From contig JAQBTG010000022.1 of assembly GCA_027624955.1 (NCBI GenBank), forward strand, positions 1-59,985: a stretch of 59,985 nucleotides of DNA. The letters run 5' to 3'. The translations under genes were made by a program, and so were the position numbers. Below the pieces are notes generated by a model. It did not search any database. It was not told where the DNA came from and saw only the letters and a list, made by a program, of their open reading frames with translations. Shown here in pieces: positions 34,817 to 43,921 of this stretch. Position 1 is the stretch's first letter. The number at the start of each line of letters is the position of its first letter. The DNA comes from Pseudomonadota bacterium (GTDB taxonomy: Bacteria; Pseudomonadota; Alphaproteobacteria; UBA828).

Positions 34817-36780
34817 GCGAAACTTCCACTACCTCTGATTCTGGTCAAGAAAAGAGGGCTGCCATCGGACCGGTGGAATTGGAAGTCATCGTCGGCACCA
34901 TTCGCTCGGCGGAATTGGAAATCGAAGCGGCTGTCGAGCGCACCTCGCGTTCGCCGATGATCCGTGACCAGCATGATTACCGCGTCGCACTATTTGACGC
35001 CAAAGGGCGAAAATTAACCGGACGCTCTTATTCCGCCTTGGTTGAGCCCGTGTTCGAATATTTCGGCGCCGACGATATTCATCCCGGCGACGTGTTTTTC
35101 TGGAATGATCCGTACAACTCCTCCGGCGGCATCGGTCATATCCCCGATCTCTGCACCACGGTGCCGATTTTTTACGGCGAGCGCTTGATCGGCTTCAGCC
35201 AGGTGTTCGGCCATCATGATGATGTCGGTGGTGCGGTGCCGGGTAGCATGCCGGTCAATGCCACCGATATGTGGCAAGAGGGCCTCGTTATCCCACCGGT
35301 CAAGCTCTCGGACCGCGGCGTTCTGAATGAAGCGGTGCTGAAGATTGTCGAGCGCAATTCGCGGCTCTCCGAGCATCTCCGCGGCGACGTTGATGCCGAG
35401 ATTGGCGCCGCACAATTGGGCGCTGGGCGGATGATCGCCATGGCCGAGCGCTACGGCGTCGACAATCTCGAAGCCGCCTTCGATGCCATCATCGAGAACT
35501 GCACCCGCACCATCCGCGAAGAGCTGCTGCCCAAGATCGCCGATGGCGTCTATCACTGGGAAGATTATATCGAGTGCGATGGCGTTGAGGCGCCGAAGCT
35601 GCATGCGCTCCGCCTGACCATGACCAAGACCGCCGATAAGATCACCCTCGATTTTACCGGCACCGACCCGGAAGCCAAGGGGCCAATCAATTGGCCAATT
35701 GACTATAGCGACGGCAAGTTCTTCCGAAAATGGGTTGCGCCGGTGTTGCGCTCGCTCGCTGAGACGCCCGAGCGCGCGGCGGAAATAGACATGAACGAAG
35801 GCGTGCTCGACGTCATCGAGGTCAATTTCCCCGGCAAGGGCACGTTGGTCACGCCGACCTTCGGCAAACCCACGGGGCTGCGCTTTTTCATCCTGCTGCG
35901 CTCTCTGGGCGTGTTCGCCGCCTGCCTTTCCAAGGCGACCGGCGGGCGCATGCCGGCGGATCACGAAACCATCCGTATCTGGGGCCTGCATGGCGGCGAT
36001 ACGTCGAAAGATTTTTATCTCTTCCGCGAGGTATTGGGTGGTGGCGGGCCGGGGCGGCCCTGGGCTGACGGCAGCGATGTTGTCCATATCGTGCCCAATT
36101 CGCGCAACCTGCCGGCCGAATTTTCCGAGACGCGCTATCCGGTGCTGGTCGAGAAGCTTGGCTTGGCGACGGATTCAGGCGGCGTCGGATACCGTCGCGG
36201 CGGCTGCGGATATGACAAGCGCGTCCGCGCACTGGCCGATTCAAAACTTCTTTCAAATGCTGACCGCGCGCTATTGAACACATACGGCGTCAATGGCGGT
36301 GGGCCGGGCGATGCCTACGGTATTACCGTCAGCGATGGCGATGATGCCGAACAGACGGTCGCCGGCATGTCAGACAATGTCGCTATTAACGCCGGTTCGG
36401 TGGTGCGCATCAAGACCACCGGTGGCGGCGGCTGGGGCGATCCGCTGGAGCGTGAGACCGAGCGCGTATGTGCAGATGTGCGTTCGGGCCTGGTCTCGGA
36501 ACAGGCGGCGCTGGAAAAATATGGCGTGGTATTGAAAAAAGACGGGCGCCTGCTCACTGCCGATGCAGCCGCCACCGTCAACCGCCGCGCCGAGCTGCGC
36601 CAGGCGCGGGGCCGCCTGGCAATGTTTGACCGCGGCCCATATTTCGCGCAAATAAAGCGCGATACGGGCATTAATTGGCCGGACGGTTGGAGCGATCCCG
36701 ACGACGGTTGCTTTGCCGGCGATATCGACGAGACGAATTGGCAAGATGAAGCCACCGCTGTTCGACTACGTAACGCCTGA
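34813..36780 (+). CDS. hyuB: Hydantoinase/oxoprolinase subunit B (HyuB-type)
   Basis: This 655-residue protein is the partner of HyuA. Typical landmarks are SPMIRDQHDYRVALFDAKG near the start, GDVFFWNDPYNSSGGIGHIPD near residue 95 and a GTDPEAKGPINWP block near 285, followed by a C-terminal glycine-rich GTGGGGWGDPLERE-like end (TTGGGGWGDPLERE). The ATG at 34813 overlaps the HyuA TGA. Together they form the ATP-dependent ring-opening enzyme. Its last 35 bases overlap the next gene, so translation of the whole operon appears coupled. Confidence 0.92.
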   Translation: MSETSTTSDSGQEKRAAIGPVELEVIVGTIRSAELEIEAAVERTSRSPMIRDQHDYRVALFDAKGRKLTGRSYSALVEPVFEYFGADDIHPGDVFFWNDPYNSSGGIGHIPDLCTTVPIFYGERLIGFSQVFGHHDDVGGAVPGSMPVNATDMWQEGLVIPPVKLSDRGVLNEAVLKIVERNSRLSEHLRGDVDAEIGAAQLGAGRMIAMAERYGVDNLEAAFDAIIENCTRTIREELLPKIADGVYHWEDYIECDGVEAPKLHALRLTMTKTADKITLDFTGTDPEAKGPINWPIDYSDGKFFRKWVAPVLRSLAETPERAAEIDMNEGVLDVIEVNFPGKGTLVTPTFGKPTGLRFFILLRSLGVFAACLSKATGGRMPADHETIRIWGLHGGDTSKDFYLFREVLGGGGPGRPWADGSDVVHIVPNSRNLPAEFSETRYPVLVEKLGLATDSGGVGYRRGGCGYDKRVRALADSKLLSNADRALLNTYGVNGGGPGDAYGITVSDGDDAEQTVAGMSDNVAINAGSVVRIKTTGGGGWGDPLERETERVCADVRSGLVSEQAALEKYGVVLKKDGRLLTADAAATVNRRAELRQARGRLAMFDRGPYFAQIKRDTGINWPDGWSDPDDGCFAGDIDETNWQDEATAVRLRNA

Positions 36781-37624
36781 GAGCGTCGAAGACGCCGTCG
36801 CCGCGCGCGCGGCCGAAGAGGATTCGGTGCTGCTTGCTGGCGGCCAAAGCCTGATTCCGACACTAAATTTCCGCATCGCCAATCCGGTTTTGGTAATCGA
36901 TATAGGCCGCATAGACGCACTAAAAAATGTTGATGTTGGCGACGCCGAGATCACCATCGGCGCCATGGTGCGCCAGCGCCAAGTCGAGAAAGACGAAGCG
37001 GTACACCGCGCCAATCCCTTACTGCGCGAGGTCCTTCTCAATGTCGCACATGCGGTGGTGCGCAACCGCGGCACGATCGCCGGCAGTATCGCCCACGCCG
37101 ATGCCGCGGCGGAATTGCCGGCCATGTTACTCGCCACCGGCGGCGCGGTAGACGTGCGCAGCCCGTCGGGTGGCCGCACGATCGCAGCCGGCGATCTGTT
37201 TAAATTTCATCTCACTACCAGTCTGGCGGATGATGAAATGATCACCGCCGTGCGCGTTCCGACGCTCGCGCCCAACACCGGCTGGTCATTCAAGGAATTT
37301 GCCCGCCGCCACGGCGATTACGCTCTGGCGGGCATCTGCGCTCTGGTAACGCTCGATGATGCGGGCCGTTGCACGGCGGCACGCCTCTCGGCCTGCGGCA
37401 TCGCTTCAACAGCGGTACGGCTCGACAAGGCCGAAGCCGAGTTAATCGGCGGGATGCTCGACGATGCTGCCATCGCGGCTGCGGCCAAGGCCGCGCGCGA
37501 CGCGGTGACGTCGTTGGACGAAGGCCAGGCGAGCACTGCTTATCGCCGCCATCTGGTCGATACCCTGACGCGCCGCACTCTGACGGAAGCGCGCGCCCGC
37601 GCGCAACAAAGGTGCCAGTCATGA
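36746..37624 (+). CDS. Molybdenum hydroxylase FAD-binding medium subunit (CoxM/XdhB type)
   Basis: This 292-residue subunit passes electrons from the 2Fe-2S subunit to FAD in a xanthine dehydrogenase/CO dehydrogenase-type enzyme. It has the FAD-binding PCMH fold with LLAGGQSLIPTLNFRIANP near residue 30 and AHAVVRNRGTIAGSIAHADAAAELPA near 100. The C-terminal CoxM domain is present. The start at 36746 lies inside HyuB; no family-like sequence precedes it. Its stop overlaps the 2Fe-2S gene as ATGA. It is not known which substrate the enzyme oxidises. Confidence 0.9.
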   Translation: MKPPLFDYVTPESVEDAVAARAAEEDSVLLAGGQSLIPTLNFRIANPVLVIDIGRIDALKNVDVGDAEITIGAMVRQRQVEKDEAVHRANPLLREVLLNVAHAVVRNRGTIAGSIAHADAAAELPAMLLATGGAVDVRSPSGGRTIAAGDLFKFHLTTSLADDEMITAVRVPTLAPNTGWSFKEFARRHGDYALAGICALVTLDDAGRCTAARLSACGIASTAVRLDKAEAELIGGMLDDAAIAAAAKAARDAVTSLDEGQASTAYRRHLVDTLTRRTLTEARARAQQRCQS

Positions 37625-38157
37625 CGCGGCGTGTGCGCCAGACGGCGGCGAGAGCAAATAGCGATCCGACGCGCGAGGTATCGCTCACCGTCAATGGCGA
37701 GGCCGTGACGCGGCGCGTCAGCACACGCCTGCTGCTGTCGGATTTCCTGCGTCACGAACTCGGCCTGACCGGCACCCATGTTGGCTGCGAGCACGGCGTT
37801 TGTGGCTGCTGCACGGTCAGCCTCGACGGCGCCGCCGCGCGCTCCTGCCTCACCTTCGCGGTACAGGCCGAGGGCGCAATTATCCGCACCATCGAAGGCG
37901 TTGCCAGCAGTGACGATGTGTTGCATCCCGTCCAGCAAGCCTTTCACGAGTGCCATGCTTTGCAATGCGGATTCTGCACACCAGGCTTCATCATGTCGTT
38001 GGTCACGTTCTTTGAGGAAAATGAGAATCCTGATTTGAGCGAGGACGCCATCCGCGAGGCTTTGTCGGGCAATCTCTGCCGCTGTACCGGTTATCAGAAT
38101 ATTGTGAAGGCGGTGCGCCGCGCGCATGAACTCATGACCACCAGCAAAGGGTCGTAA
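37621..38157 (+). CDS. Molybdenum hydroxylase 2Fe-2S small subunit (CoxS type)
   Basis: The 178-residue protein has two [2Fe-2S] clusters. The plant-ferredoxin-like one uses CEHGVCGCC (from Cys56) plus Cys76, and the second uses CGFCTPG and CRCTGY near residues 118 and 153. It is slightly longer than the usual 155-165 because of an N-terminal tail of about 20 residues rich in Arg. The ATG at 37621 overlaps the upstream TGA. It carries electrons from the molybdenum subunit to the FAD subunit. Confidence 0.93.
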   Translation: MTRRVRQTAARANSDPTREVSLTVNGEAVTRRVSTRLLLSDFLRHELGLTGTHVGCEHGVCGCCTVSLDGAAARSCLTFAVQAEGAIIRTIEGVASSDDVLHPVQQAFHECHALQCGFCTPGFIMSLVTFFEENENPDLSEDAIREALSGNLCRCTGYQNIVKAVRRAHELMTTSKGS

Positions 38158-38161
38158 TCGC

Positions 38162-40561
38162 ATGTCGACCGCCCTGTTCGGAGAACGCGTACAGCGCCTT
38201 GCCGATGCCAGACTGGTGCGCGGCGAAGGCAGCTTTATCGACGATATTCCGCTTGAGGGCGCGCTGCATGTGGCGTTCGTGCGCAGCCCCTTCGCGCGTG
38301 CCCATATCCGCTCAATCGATTGTGAAGCGGCGCGCGAGATGGACGGCGTTGCCGCCGTCTATACCTGCGACGATCTTGGCCGCCTCGATATTCTCATGCC
38401 GCTGCTCATTCCCCATCCCTCGCTTACCGAGCCGCGCACCCAGCGCCCCTTGGCGCGCGACGATGTCTTTTATGTCGGCCAGACCGTCGTCCTGGTGGTC
38501 GCTGTCGATCGTTACACGGCGGAAGATGCCGCCCGCTTGATCGATGTGGATTACGAGCCGCTCGATGTCGAATTGGATTTGCCGGCGGCTGTGCAAGACG
38601 ATGCGCCGCGTGTGCATCCCGATGTCGCCAACAATGTGGCGGCGCATTTCGTGCAGCGCTCGGGCGATCCCGATAGCGCCTTCGCGCGCGCCGATCACAT
38701 CACCAAGATCAAAGTCCAGATTGACCGCAGCACCGCGGCGCCGCTCGAATGCCGCGCCGTCGCCGCGCGCTATGACACGGTCACGGGCGAACTGATGGTG
38801 TGGGATGGCACGCAAGCGCCGATTGCGGTGCGCGGTGGCCTCGCCTCCATCCTCGGCCTCGATGAGGACAAAGTGCGCGTGGTCGCGCCCGATGTCGGCG
38901 GCGGCTTCGGGCAAAAAGTGTATCTCTTCTATCCCGATGAACTGCTGGTGCCCTATGTCGCCATGCAACTCGGTCGGCCGGTCAAATATATTGAGGACCG
39001 CAACGAAAATTTCATCGGTTCGGCGCAGGAGCGCACGCAAATCCACGAGCTTGAACTGGCCGCCACCAAGGATGGTGAAGTTCTTGGTTTGCGCGATTTC
39101 TTCCTGCACGATACCGGCGCTTTTATTCCCTATGGCATTGCCGTCGCCCAGGTCGCCTCGACCTCGATCGCCGGGCCCTACCGCGTGCCCCATATCGAAG
39201 TTGAATTTAAGGCAGTCTTCACGCCGACTGTGCCGATCACGCCCTATCGCGGCTGCGGCCGGCCGCAGGCCTGTTTCGCCATCGAGCGCGCCATGGACAA
39301 GCTGGCCGACGAGCTCGGCCTCGACCGTTTCGAAGTGCGCCGGCGCAATCTCATCCGCGATGAGGATTTCCCCTACCGCCGCGAAGGCCTGTTGTTCGCT
39401 GACGGCCTGCCGGTGGAATATGACAGCGGCCAATATGGCCGCGCGCTCGACATGATCGTCGAGGCGATCGATCTCGATGCTTTCGCTGCCGAGCAAGAAG
39501 CGGCGCGGGCCGAGGGACGCTATCTTGGCTTGGGGTTGGGTTATTACGTCGAAGGCACCGGGCTCGGCCCCTATGAAGGCAGCCATATCCGCATTCATCC
39601 GATCACCGGCAAGGTCTATGTCAACACTGGTCTCTCCTGCCAGGGCCAGGGCCATGAGACCGTGTTCGCGCAAATTGCCGCCGATCAGCTGGGCGTCGAT
39701 GTGGGCGATGTGATCGTCGTCGAAGGCGATACCGGCGCCTTCGATTGGGGCGTCGCCACCTTCGCCAGCCGCGCCGCGGTGGTGAGCGGCAACGCCGTCC
39801 ACAAAGCAGCGTCACAAGTGCGCGAGCAGGTCCTCGATGCCGCCTCTAATATGCTCGAAGCCGCCAAGGAAGATCTCGTCCTTGAAGGCGGCAAGGCGTT
39901 TGTCAGCGGCGTGCCCGCCATGGCCGTGAGCTTGGCCGAGATCGCCACCGCGTCAAACCCGTTGCGCTATGCTTTCAACGAGGCCGCCAAAACCTCGACC
40001 CAATTCGCCCCCGCCAGCCGCCATGACGGCCCGGCCCTGGCCGAGGGCGCGGCGCCCGGCCTGGAGGCGACGGATTATTACAGCCCGCCCCATGCTGCCT
40101 GGGCGTATGGCGTGCATGCCGCCATTATCGAGGTTGATCCCGGCCTCTGTTCGATTCAATTCAAGCGCTATATCTGCGTTCATGATTGTGGCCGCATGAT
40201 CAACCCGACCATTGTCGAAGGCCAGATCATGGGCGGCATCGCGCAAGGCGTCGGCGGCGCGCATTACGAGCGCATCGAATATGACAAAGAGGGCAATCCA
40301 CGCAACGCCAACTTCATGGATTTCCTGATGCCCTACGCCACCGAAGTACCAAAGGCCGAAATCCTCCATCTCGAAACGCCGTCGCCGCTCAACCCGCTCG
40401 GCGTCAAAGGTGTCGGCGAAGCCGGCTGCATTCCGGTTGGCCAGGTCGTCGCCTCGGGCGTCGCCGACGCACTTCGTCCGCTCGGCATCGGCCCGCTCGA
40501 ACATGTGCCCCTCACGCCCAACATGATTTTTGCCGCACTCGGCGGCGAGTCAGAGGAATAG
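38162..40561 (+). CDS. Molybdenum hydroxylase large (molybdopterin-binding) subunit
   Basis: The 799-residue catalytic subunit binds molybdopterin-cytosine dinucleotide and hydroxylates its substrate with water. Motifs are VGGGFGQKVYLFYPDEL near residue 245, the active-site loop PYRGCGRPQA near 361 where many relatives read AYRGAGRPEA, SCQGQGHETVFAQIAADQL near 490, and the base Glu in VGEAGCIPV (about residue 753). It lacks the CO-dehydrogenase AYRCSFR loop, so it is not a CO dehydrogenase. N-heterocycles such as purines, nicotinate-type acids and quinolines are known substrates of relatives. The stop is four bases before the convergent ribokinase gene. Confidence 0.93.
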   Translation: MSTALFGERVQRLADARLVRGEGSFIDDIPLEGALHVAFVRSPFARAHIRSIDCEAAREMDGVAAVYTCDDLGRLDILMPLLIPHPSLTEPRTQRPLARDDVFYVGQTVVLVVAVDRYTAEDAARLIDVDYEPLDVELDLPAAVQDDAPRVHPDVANNVAAHFVQRSGDPDSAFARADHITKIKVQIDRSTAAPLECRAVAARYDTVTGELMVWDGTQAPIAVRGGLASILGLDEDKVRVVAPDVGGGFGQKVYLFYPDELLVPYVAMQLGRPVKYIEDRNENFIGSAQERTQIHELELAATKDGEVLGLRDFFLHDTGAFIPYGIAVAQVASTSIAGPYRVPHIEVEFKAVFTPTVPITPYRGCGRPQACFAIERAMDKLADELGLDRFEVRRRNLIRDEDFPYRREGLLFADGLPVEYDSGQYGRALDMIVEAIDLDAFAAEQEAARAEGRYLGLGLGYYVEGTGLGPYEGSHIRIHPITGKVYVNTGLSCQGQGHETVFAQIAADQLGVDVGDVIVVEGDTGAFDWGVATFASRAAVVSGNAVHKAASQVREQVLDAASNMLEAAKEDLVLEGGKAFVSGVPAMAVSLAEIATASNPLRYAFNEAAKTSTQFAPASRHDGPALAEGAAPGLEATDYYSPPHAAWAYGVHAAIIEVDPGLCSIQFKRYICVHDCGRMINPTIVEGQIMGGIAQGVGGAHYERIEYDKEGNPRNANFMDFLMPYATEVPKAEILHLETPSPLNPLGVKGVGEAGCIPVGQVVASGVADALRPLGIGPLEHVPLTPNMIFAALGGESEE

Positions 40562-40565
40562 CCGC

Positions 40566-41483
40566 TCAGGCTTCGAGCGCCGCTTGGACTTCCTTCAGAG
40601 ACGGCATGGATTGCGCCGTGCCGGGGCGGGTCACGGATATACCGGCTACCGTGCAGCCATAACGCACGGCCTCCAGCGCCGTATCGCCGCGCGCCAGCGC
40701 CACCGCGAATGCACCGTTGAAGGCATCGCCCGCGCCTGTCGTCTCAATTACGGGAGCGAATTCAAAGGCCGGGCATAACTCTGAAATCTCGTTGTTGTGC
40801 AAATACGCGCCCTGTTCGCCGAGCGTGATGATCGCCGCACTGGCGCCTTTATCCATCAGCGCTTGGGCGGCCAAGCGGGCTTCCCCTGCGGTCTCGACTT
40901 TGATGCCGGTCAAGTCTTCGGCTTCGGTCTCGTTGGGCGTGAGATAATCGCACAAGGCAAAGAATCCCGCGTCCAATTGCGCCGCCGGAGCCGGGTTAAG
41001 AACCGTCGTCACGCCCGCCTCGCGGGCGATCTCGAGCGCGCGGCGTGCGGCGGGGAGGGGTTGTTCAAGTTGGGTGACGAACACCGAGGCGGCGCGGATG
41101 ACGTCCCCCACGGCTTCGATGTCGGCCGGCGAGAGGGTTGCCGCCGCGCCGGGGCAGATGATGATCGCGTTGTTGCCGCTGCTCTCTTCGAGAAAGATCG
41201 AGGCCGCGCCGGTATAGCTCTCCGGCACGCGCTGCACTTGCGTCTTGACACCGGCCTCGGCCCACAGCGCCATCGCCATATCTCCGAACGGGTCGTCGCC
41301 GATTCGTGAAATGAAGGTCACGTCCGCGCCCAGGCGGGCGGCAGCAACGGCTTGGTTGGAGCCTTTTCCGCCGGGACCAAGGGTAAAGCCGGCGCCTAGA
41401 ATCGTCTCGCCCATGCGCGGCTGGCGCGCCGCGCGGTACGACGTATCGGCGACGAACACGCCGAGAATAACGACGCCGCTCAC
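40566..41483 (-). CDS. rbsK: Ribokinase (PfkB family)
   Basis: The 305-residue enzyme phosphorylates ribose or a related sugar or nucleoside. The first PfkB signature is GPGGKGSNQAVAAARLG (about residue 37), and the second is ETTGAGDAFNGAFAVAL (about residue 247) with the catalytic Asp. The GG and TLGEQGAY features fit ribokinase better than fructokinase, but nucleoside kinases also belong here. GTG at 41483 is the start. It is the last gene of the minus-strand group (iclR, coxG-like, isomerase, kinase). Its presence in a nucleoside-like uptake cluster suggests that a ribosyl group is released and used. Confidence 0.85.
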   Translation of the reverse strand: MSGVVILGVFVADTSYRAARQPRMGETILGAGFTLGPGGKGSNQAVAAARLGADVTFISRIGDDPFGDMAMALWAEAGVKTQVQRVPESYTGAASIFLEESSGNNAIIICPGAAATLSPADIEAVGDVIRAASVFVTQLEQPLPAARRALEIAREAGVTTVLNPAPAAQLDAGFFALCDYLTPNETEAEDLTGIKVETAGEARLAAQALMDKGASAAIITLGEQGAYLHNNEISELCPAFEFAPVIETTGAGDAFNGAFAVALARGDTALEAVRYGCTVAGISVTRPGTAQSMPSLKEVQAALEA

Positions 41484-41507
41484 GAGGCGCTCATGCCACG
41501 GTCGGAA

Positions 41508-42134
41508 TCATACCCGCGGCCAGGTTCCGGCAAACGGTTTCTGTAGCGCGCGCTCGACCATCTCCAATCGGTCCTGACCATAAAACATATCGCCGTCGAC
41601 AAAATATGTCGGCGAGCCGAACACAGAGCGGGCAATCGCCTCCGCCGTATTTTTGTCATAAAGCGCGTGAATTTCCGGCGTGCCGGCGGCATCAAGCAGC
41701 GGCGCGGCATCGATGCCCACCTGCCCGGCCAGTGCGGCCAGGGTCTGCGGCGAAGCGAAATCCGCATCGTCGCGCCAATGCGCTTGCAGGATGGCATGCG
41801 CCAGCGGGCCGATATCGATGCCGCGTTCCAAGCCGGCGATCAGCATGCAGTTCGCCAGGGTCGTGTCATTGTCGTGATGGGTGGGGCGGTGGGACAGGAT
41901 CGGCGCGTTGCGATATTCCGCCCAGCGTTCTTCTTCGCGGCCGAAAAAATAGTCGAAGTGTTTTTTGTTGCGTTCCTTGAACGGGGTCGCACCGACACCC
42001 ATCAAGGCTTTGGGCAAATCGATCGGCCGATGCGCGATGCGGCGTCCGGCGGTTTGTGCAATCTCGGTCAGGCGGGCTGAACCGAAATAGGCAAAAAGGG
42101 AATGCGCGGAATAAAAATATTCGATCTCGGACAT
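41508..42134 (-). CDS. DsbA-fold 2-hydroxychromene-2-carboxylate isomerase family protein
   Basis: The 208-residue protein looks like HCCA isomerase/GST kappa proteins: MSEIEYFYSAHSLFAYFGSARL at the start with the tyrosine and Ser used for glutathione, RPIDLPKALMGVGATP, then helix LANCMLIAGLERG and SVFGSPTYFVDGDMFYGQDRLEMVERAL near the end. Such enzymes isomerise ring-derived compounds with glutathione in naphthalene-type degradation. The start at 42134 follows GAGAG and a clean N-terminus; the longer frame is shadow sequence. It is between the CoxG-like gene and ribokinase. Confidence 0.85.
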   Translation of the reverse strand: MSEIEYFYSAHSLFAYFGSARLTEIAQTAGRRIAHRPIDLPKALMGVGATPFKERNKKHFDYFFGREEERWAEYRNAPILSHRPTHHDNDTTLANCMLIAGLERGIDIGPLAHAILQAHWRDDADFASPQTLAALAGQVGIDAAPLLDAAGTPEIHALYDKNTAEAIARSVFGSPTYFVDGDMFYGQDRLEMVERALQKPFAGTWPRV

Positions 42135-42183
42135 ATTGCTCTCAGCCTGTTTGGGTGAAGGGGCGTGAGAGCCTAACCCGGTG

Positions 42184-42813
42184 CTATGCGCTGCGCCAGC
42201 CGAACAACATTTTGATGCGGCGCCAGAGGATCTTGAGCAGCAGCGCATCGCCGCGTATTTCGCTCGGCACCGGTGGCGGCGATGGTGCCGAGGTAGGTGC
42301 TTCCCCGCCGGTTGCTTCGGCGCCCGTTGCTGCCGTTTGCGCATCGCCATCCGCGGCCAACGTCGCGCGCAGGCTCGCGGCGAATTGCTCAGTGATTTGC
42401 GCCGCCACATCCTGCACGATTCCGGTCCGGCCCATCTGCGCCAGCGCGCCGGATAGCTTGATGTCGGCGTCGAGCTGCACGCGGCTGCCGGCGCCATTTT
42501 CAACTATCTTGTACACCACCGAGGCGCTGGCGCGGCTGCCACCGCGCTTGTCGATGCCCTTGCCCTCGATGCGCGCCGAGCGGGCGGTTTCATCGCTCTC
42601 GAGAATCGCGGCTTCGCCCTCGAAGGCGGCGCTTACCGGGCCGAGCTTGATGCGCACCTTGCCGCGATGGGTTTCACTGTCTGCTGTGTCGGCCTTAAGG
42701 CCAGCATATTCCAGGCCTGGCATGCAGGTGACGACGCGCGGCACATCCTGGAAGAAGCGCCACACCGTTTCCGGCGGCTGATCGATTTCAAAGCTCTGCG
42801 AAATTTCTGGCAC
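42184..42813 (-). CDS. CoxG-like SRPBCC protein (CO dehydrogenase subunit G family)
   Basis: The 209-residue protein has a START/SRPBCC domain (residues about 1-140) with PEISQSFEIDQPPETVWRFFQDV and CMPGLE near residue 35. A Pro/Ala-rich linker follows and a C-terminal basic helix (LLLKILWRRIKMLFGWRSA) that may anchor it at the membrane. CoxG recruits CO dehydrogenase to the membrane, so here it probably does so for the molybdenum hydroxylase of this cluster. The start is GTG 42813 behind GAGAG; TTG at 42825 is the alternative. Two box-like repeats are just upstream. Confidence 0.83.
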   Translation of the reverse strand: MPEISQSFEIDQPPETVWRFFQDVPRVVTCMPGLEYAGLKADTADSETHRGKVRIKLGPVSAAFEGEAAILESDETARSARIEGKGIDKRGGSRASASVVYKIVENGAGSRVQLDADIKLSGALAQMGRTGIVQDVAAQITEQFAASLRATLAADGDAQTAATGAEATGGEAPTSAPSPPPVPSEIRGDALLLKILWRRIKMLFGWRSA

Positions 42814-42838
42814 GGGCGCTCTCAAGGCCGAAAGTGTG

Positions 42839-42875
42839 TATCCATTTAGTGGTTATTGTATCCGTAATGCGAACA
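42839..42875. promoter_or_regulatory. IclR-box candidates C (two in tandem, degenerate), upstream of the CoxG gene
   Basis: TATCCA-N5-TGGTTA at 42839-42855 and TATCCG-N5-CGAACA at 42859-42875. Each left arm matches the consensus TATCCG at five or six positions, while each right arm matches only four of six. They are 20 bases apart, two helix turns, so dimers would stand on the same face. They lie 26 to 62 bases before the CoxG start. Confidence 0.5.
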
Positions 42876-42903
42876 ATCACAAACCATACCATCCCCTGGC
42901 GGC

Positions 42904-43716
42904 TCAACTTTGCGGTGCCGCGCCTGGCCGCCAGCCCAGTGCCAACGAGGCCGATTGGGCGGTGCGCAATAGTGTTTCCAGCATCGTCTCGACCTGCGCG
43001 CTGTCGCGAAAGGCGCTCCGCGCGGTGATGAAGCAGACGGCGCCAACCACCTGGTGGGTGCGGTCAAAAACCGGCGCCGACAAAGAGCCAGTGAAATGCT
43101 GCACATCGCCGACAGTCTGTGCATAGCCCTGGGATTTGATCTCTTTCAAGCGCTTGCGCAACGCTTTGGGTTGGGTGACCGTTTCCGGCGTCAGGCTTTC
43201 CAACGGGCCGCTGAGAAACTCATCGATCTCCTGTGCCGCGGAATAGGCCAGCAGAACCTGGCCCTTGGAGCCGCAATGCAGTGGAAAATGATAGCCATAG
43301 GTGGATTTAGTGATGACCTCCCCGGCGGTCTGATAGGAATACAGGGTGACCGCCAGGCGGCCCGAACGCTCCACCAGTTGCACCGTGTAATCGCCGGCTT
43401 CGGCAGCGGTGTCGAGATAGGGTCGCGCTGCCTCCAGCACCTTATGTCCTGCGAGATAGGCGGTGCCGATAAACCACATTCTGGGGCCGATAGCGTAGCG
43501 GTTTGAATCGCCGTCGCGAGCGATAAAGCCGCCTTGCTCCAACTCGCTCAGCGTGCGGTGCAGCGTTGCCCAGGAAACTTTTAATCCCGCGGCGACATCG
43601 GTCGCGCGGCCGGGATTGAGGGCGATATATTCCAGCACCTGCAGGGAGCGCCGCACACCCTTCAGGGCCGGCGCTCTCTCCTCGGCTGCGCCACCATTTT
43701 GATTCTTTTGCGCCAT
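42904..43716 (-). CDS. IclR-family transcriptional regulator
   Basis: The 270-residue protein has an N-terminal winged helix (SLQVLEYIALNPGRATDVAAGLKVSWATLHRTLSELEQGGFI) and a C-terminal effector domain with LHCGSKGQVLLAYS and AVCFITARSAF segments. IclR proteins bind aromatic acids or related metabolites and control nearby catabolic operons as repressors or activators. The start at 43716 follows GGGAA; the frame extends upstream with no family likeness. A perfect TATCCG-N5-CGGATA box lies 32 bases upstream, shared with the divergent SnoaL-like gene. Confidence 0.92.
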   Translation of the reverse strand: MAQKNQNGGAAEERAPALKGVRRSLQVLEYIALNPGRATDVAAGLKVSWATLHRTLSELEQGGFIARDGDSNRYAIGPRMWFIGTAYLAGHKVLEAARPYLDTAAEAGDYTVQLVERSGRLAVTLYSYQTAGEVITKSTYGYHFPLHCGSKGQVLLAYSAAQEIDEFLSGPLESLTPETVTQPKALRKRLKEIKSQGYAQTVGDVQHFTGSLSAPVFDRTHQVVGAVCFITARSAFRDSAQVETMLETLLRTAQSASLALGWRPGAAPQS

Positions 43717-43747
43717 GCTTTCCCGCGCAGTTTTCGAAAAATCAGCG

Positions 43748-43764
43748 TATCCGTATATCGGATA
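43748..43764. promoter_or_regulatory. IclR-box candidate B, between iclR and SnoaL-like genes
   Basis: TATCCG, TATAT, CGGATA: perfect six-base arms and five-base spacer, identical in both arms to box A at 32702. It is 31 bases upstream of the iclR ATG, in the spot expected for autoregulation, and about 157 bases upstream of the SnoaL-like gene on the other strand. Confidence 0.75.
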
Positions 43765-43921
43765 AAGTACCGCCGGGGTCAAGGTCATCGCAGCGCCGAA
43801 TAACCCGGCATATGGTGTGTTGTTATCGCGATGGTATGCCGGGCCGTGAAAGTCTACTCTTTGGCCGGGTAATCTGGATAACGTGAACAAACCAAAAGAC
43901 TCAACGAGCGGGAGAAAATAA

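Noticed and set aside
38312-39802. 496-residue minus-strand frame inside the Mo large subunit
   Set aside because: The plus-strand gene is certain. The reverse frame is rich in Asp/His/Gly as expected from codon bias and matches no family.
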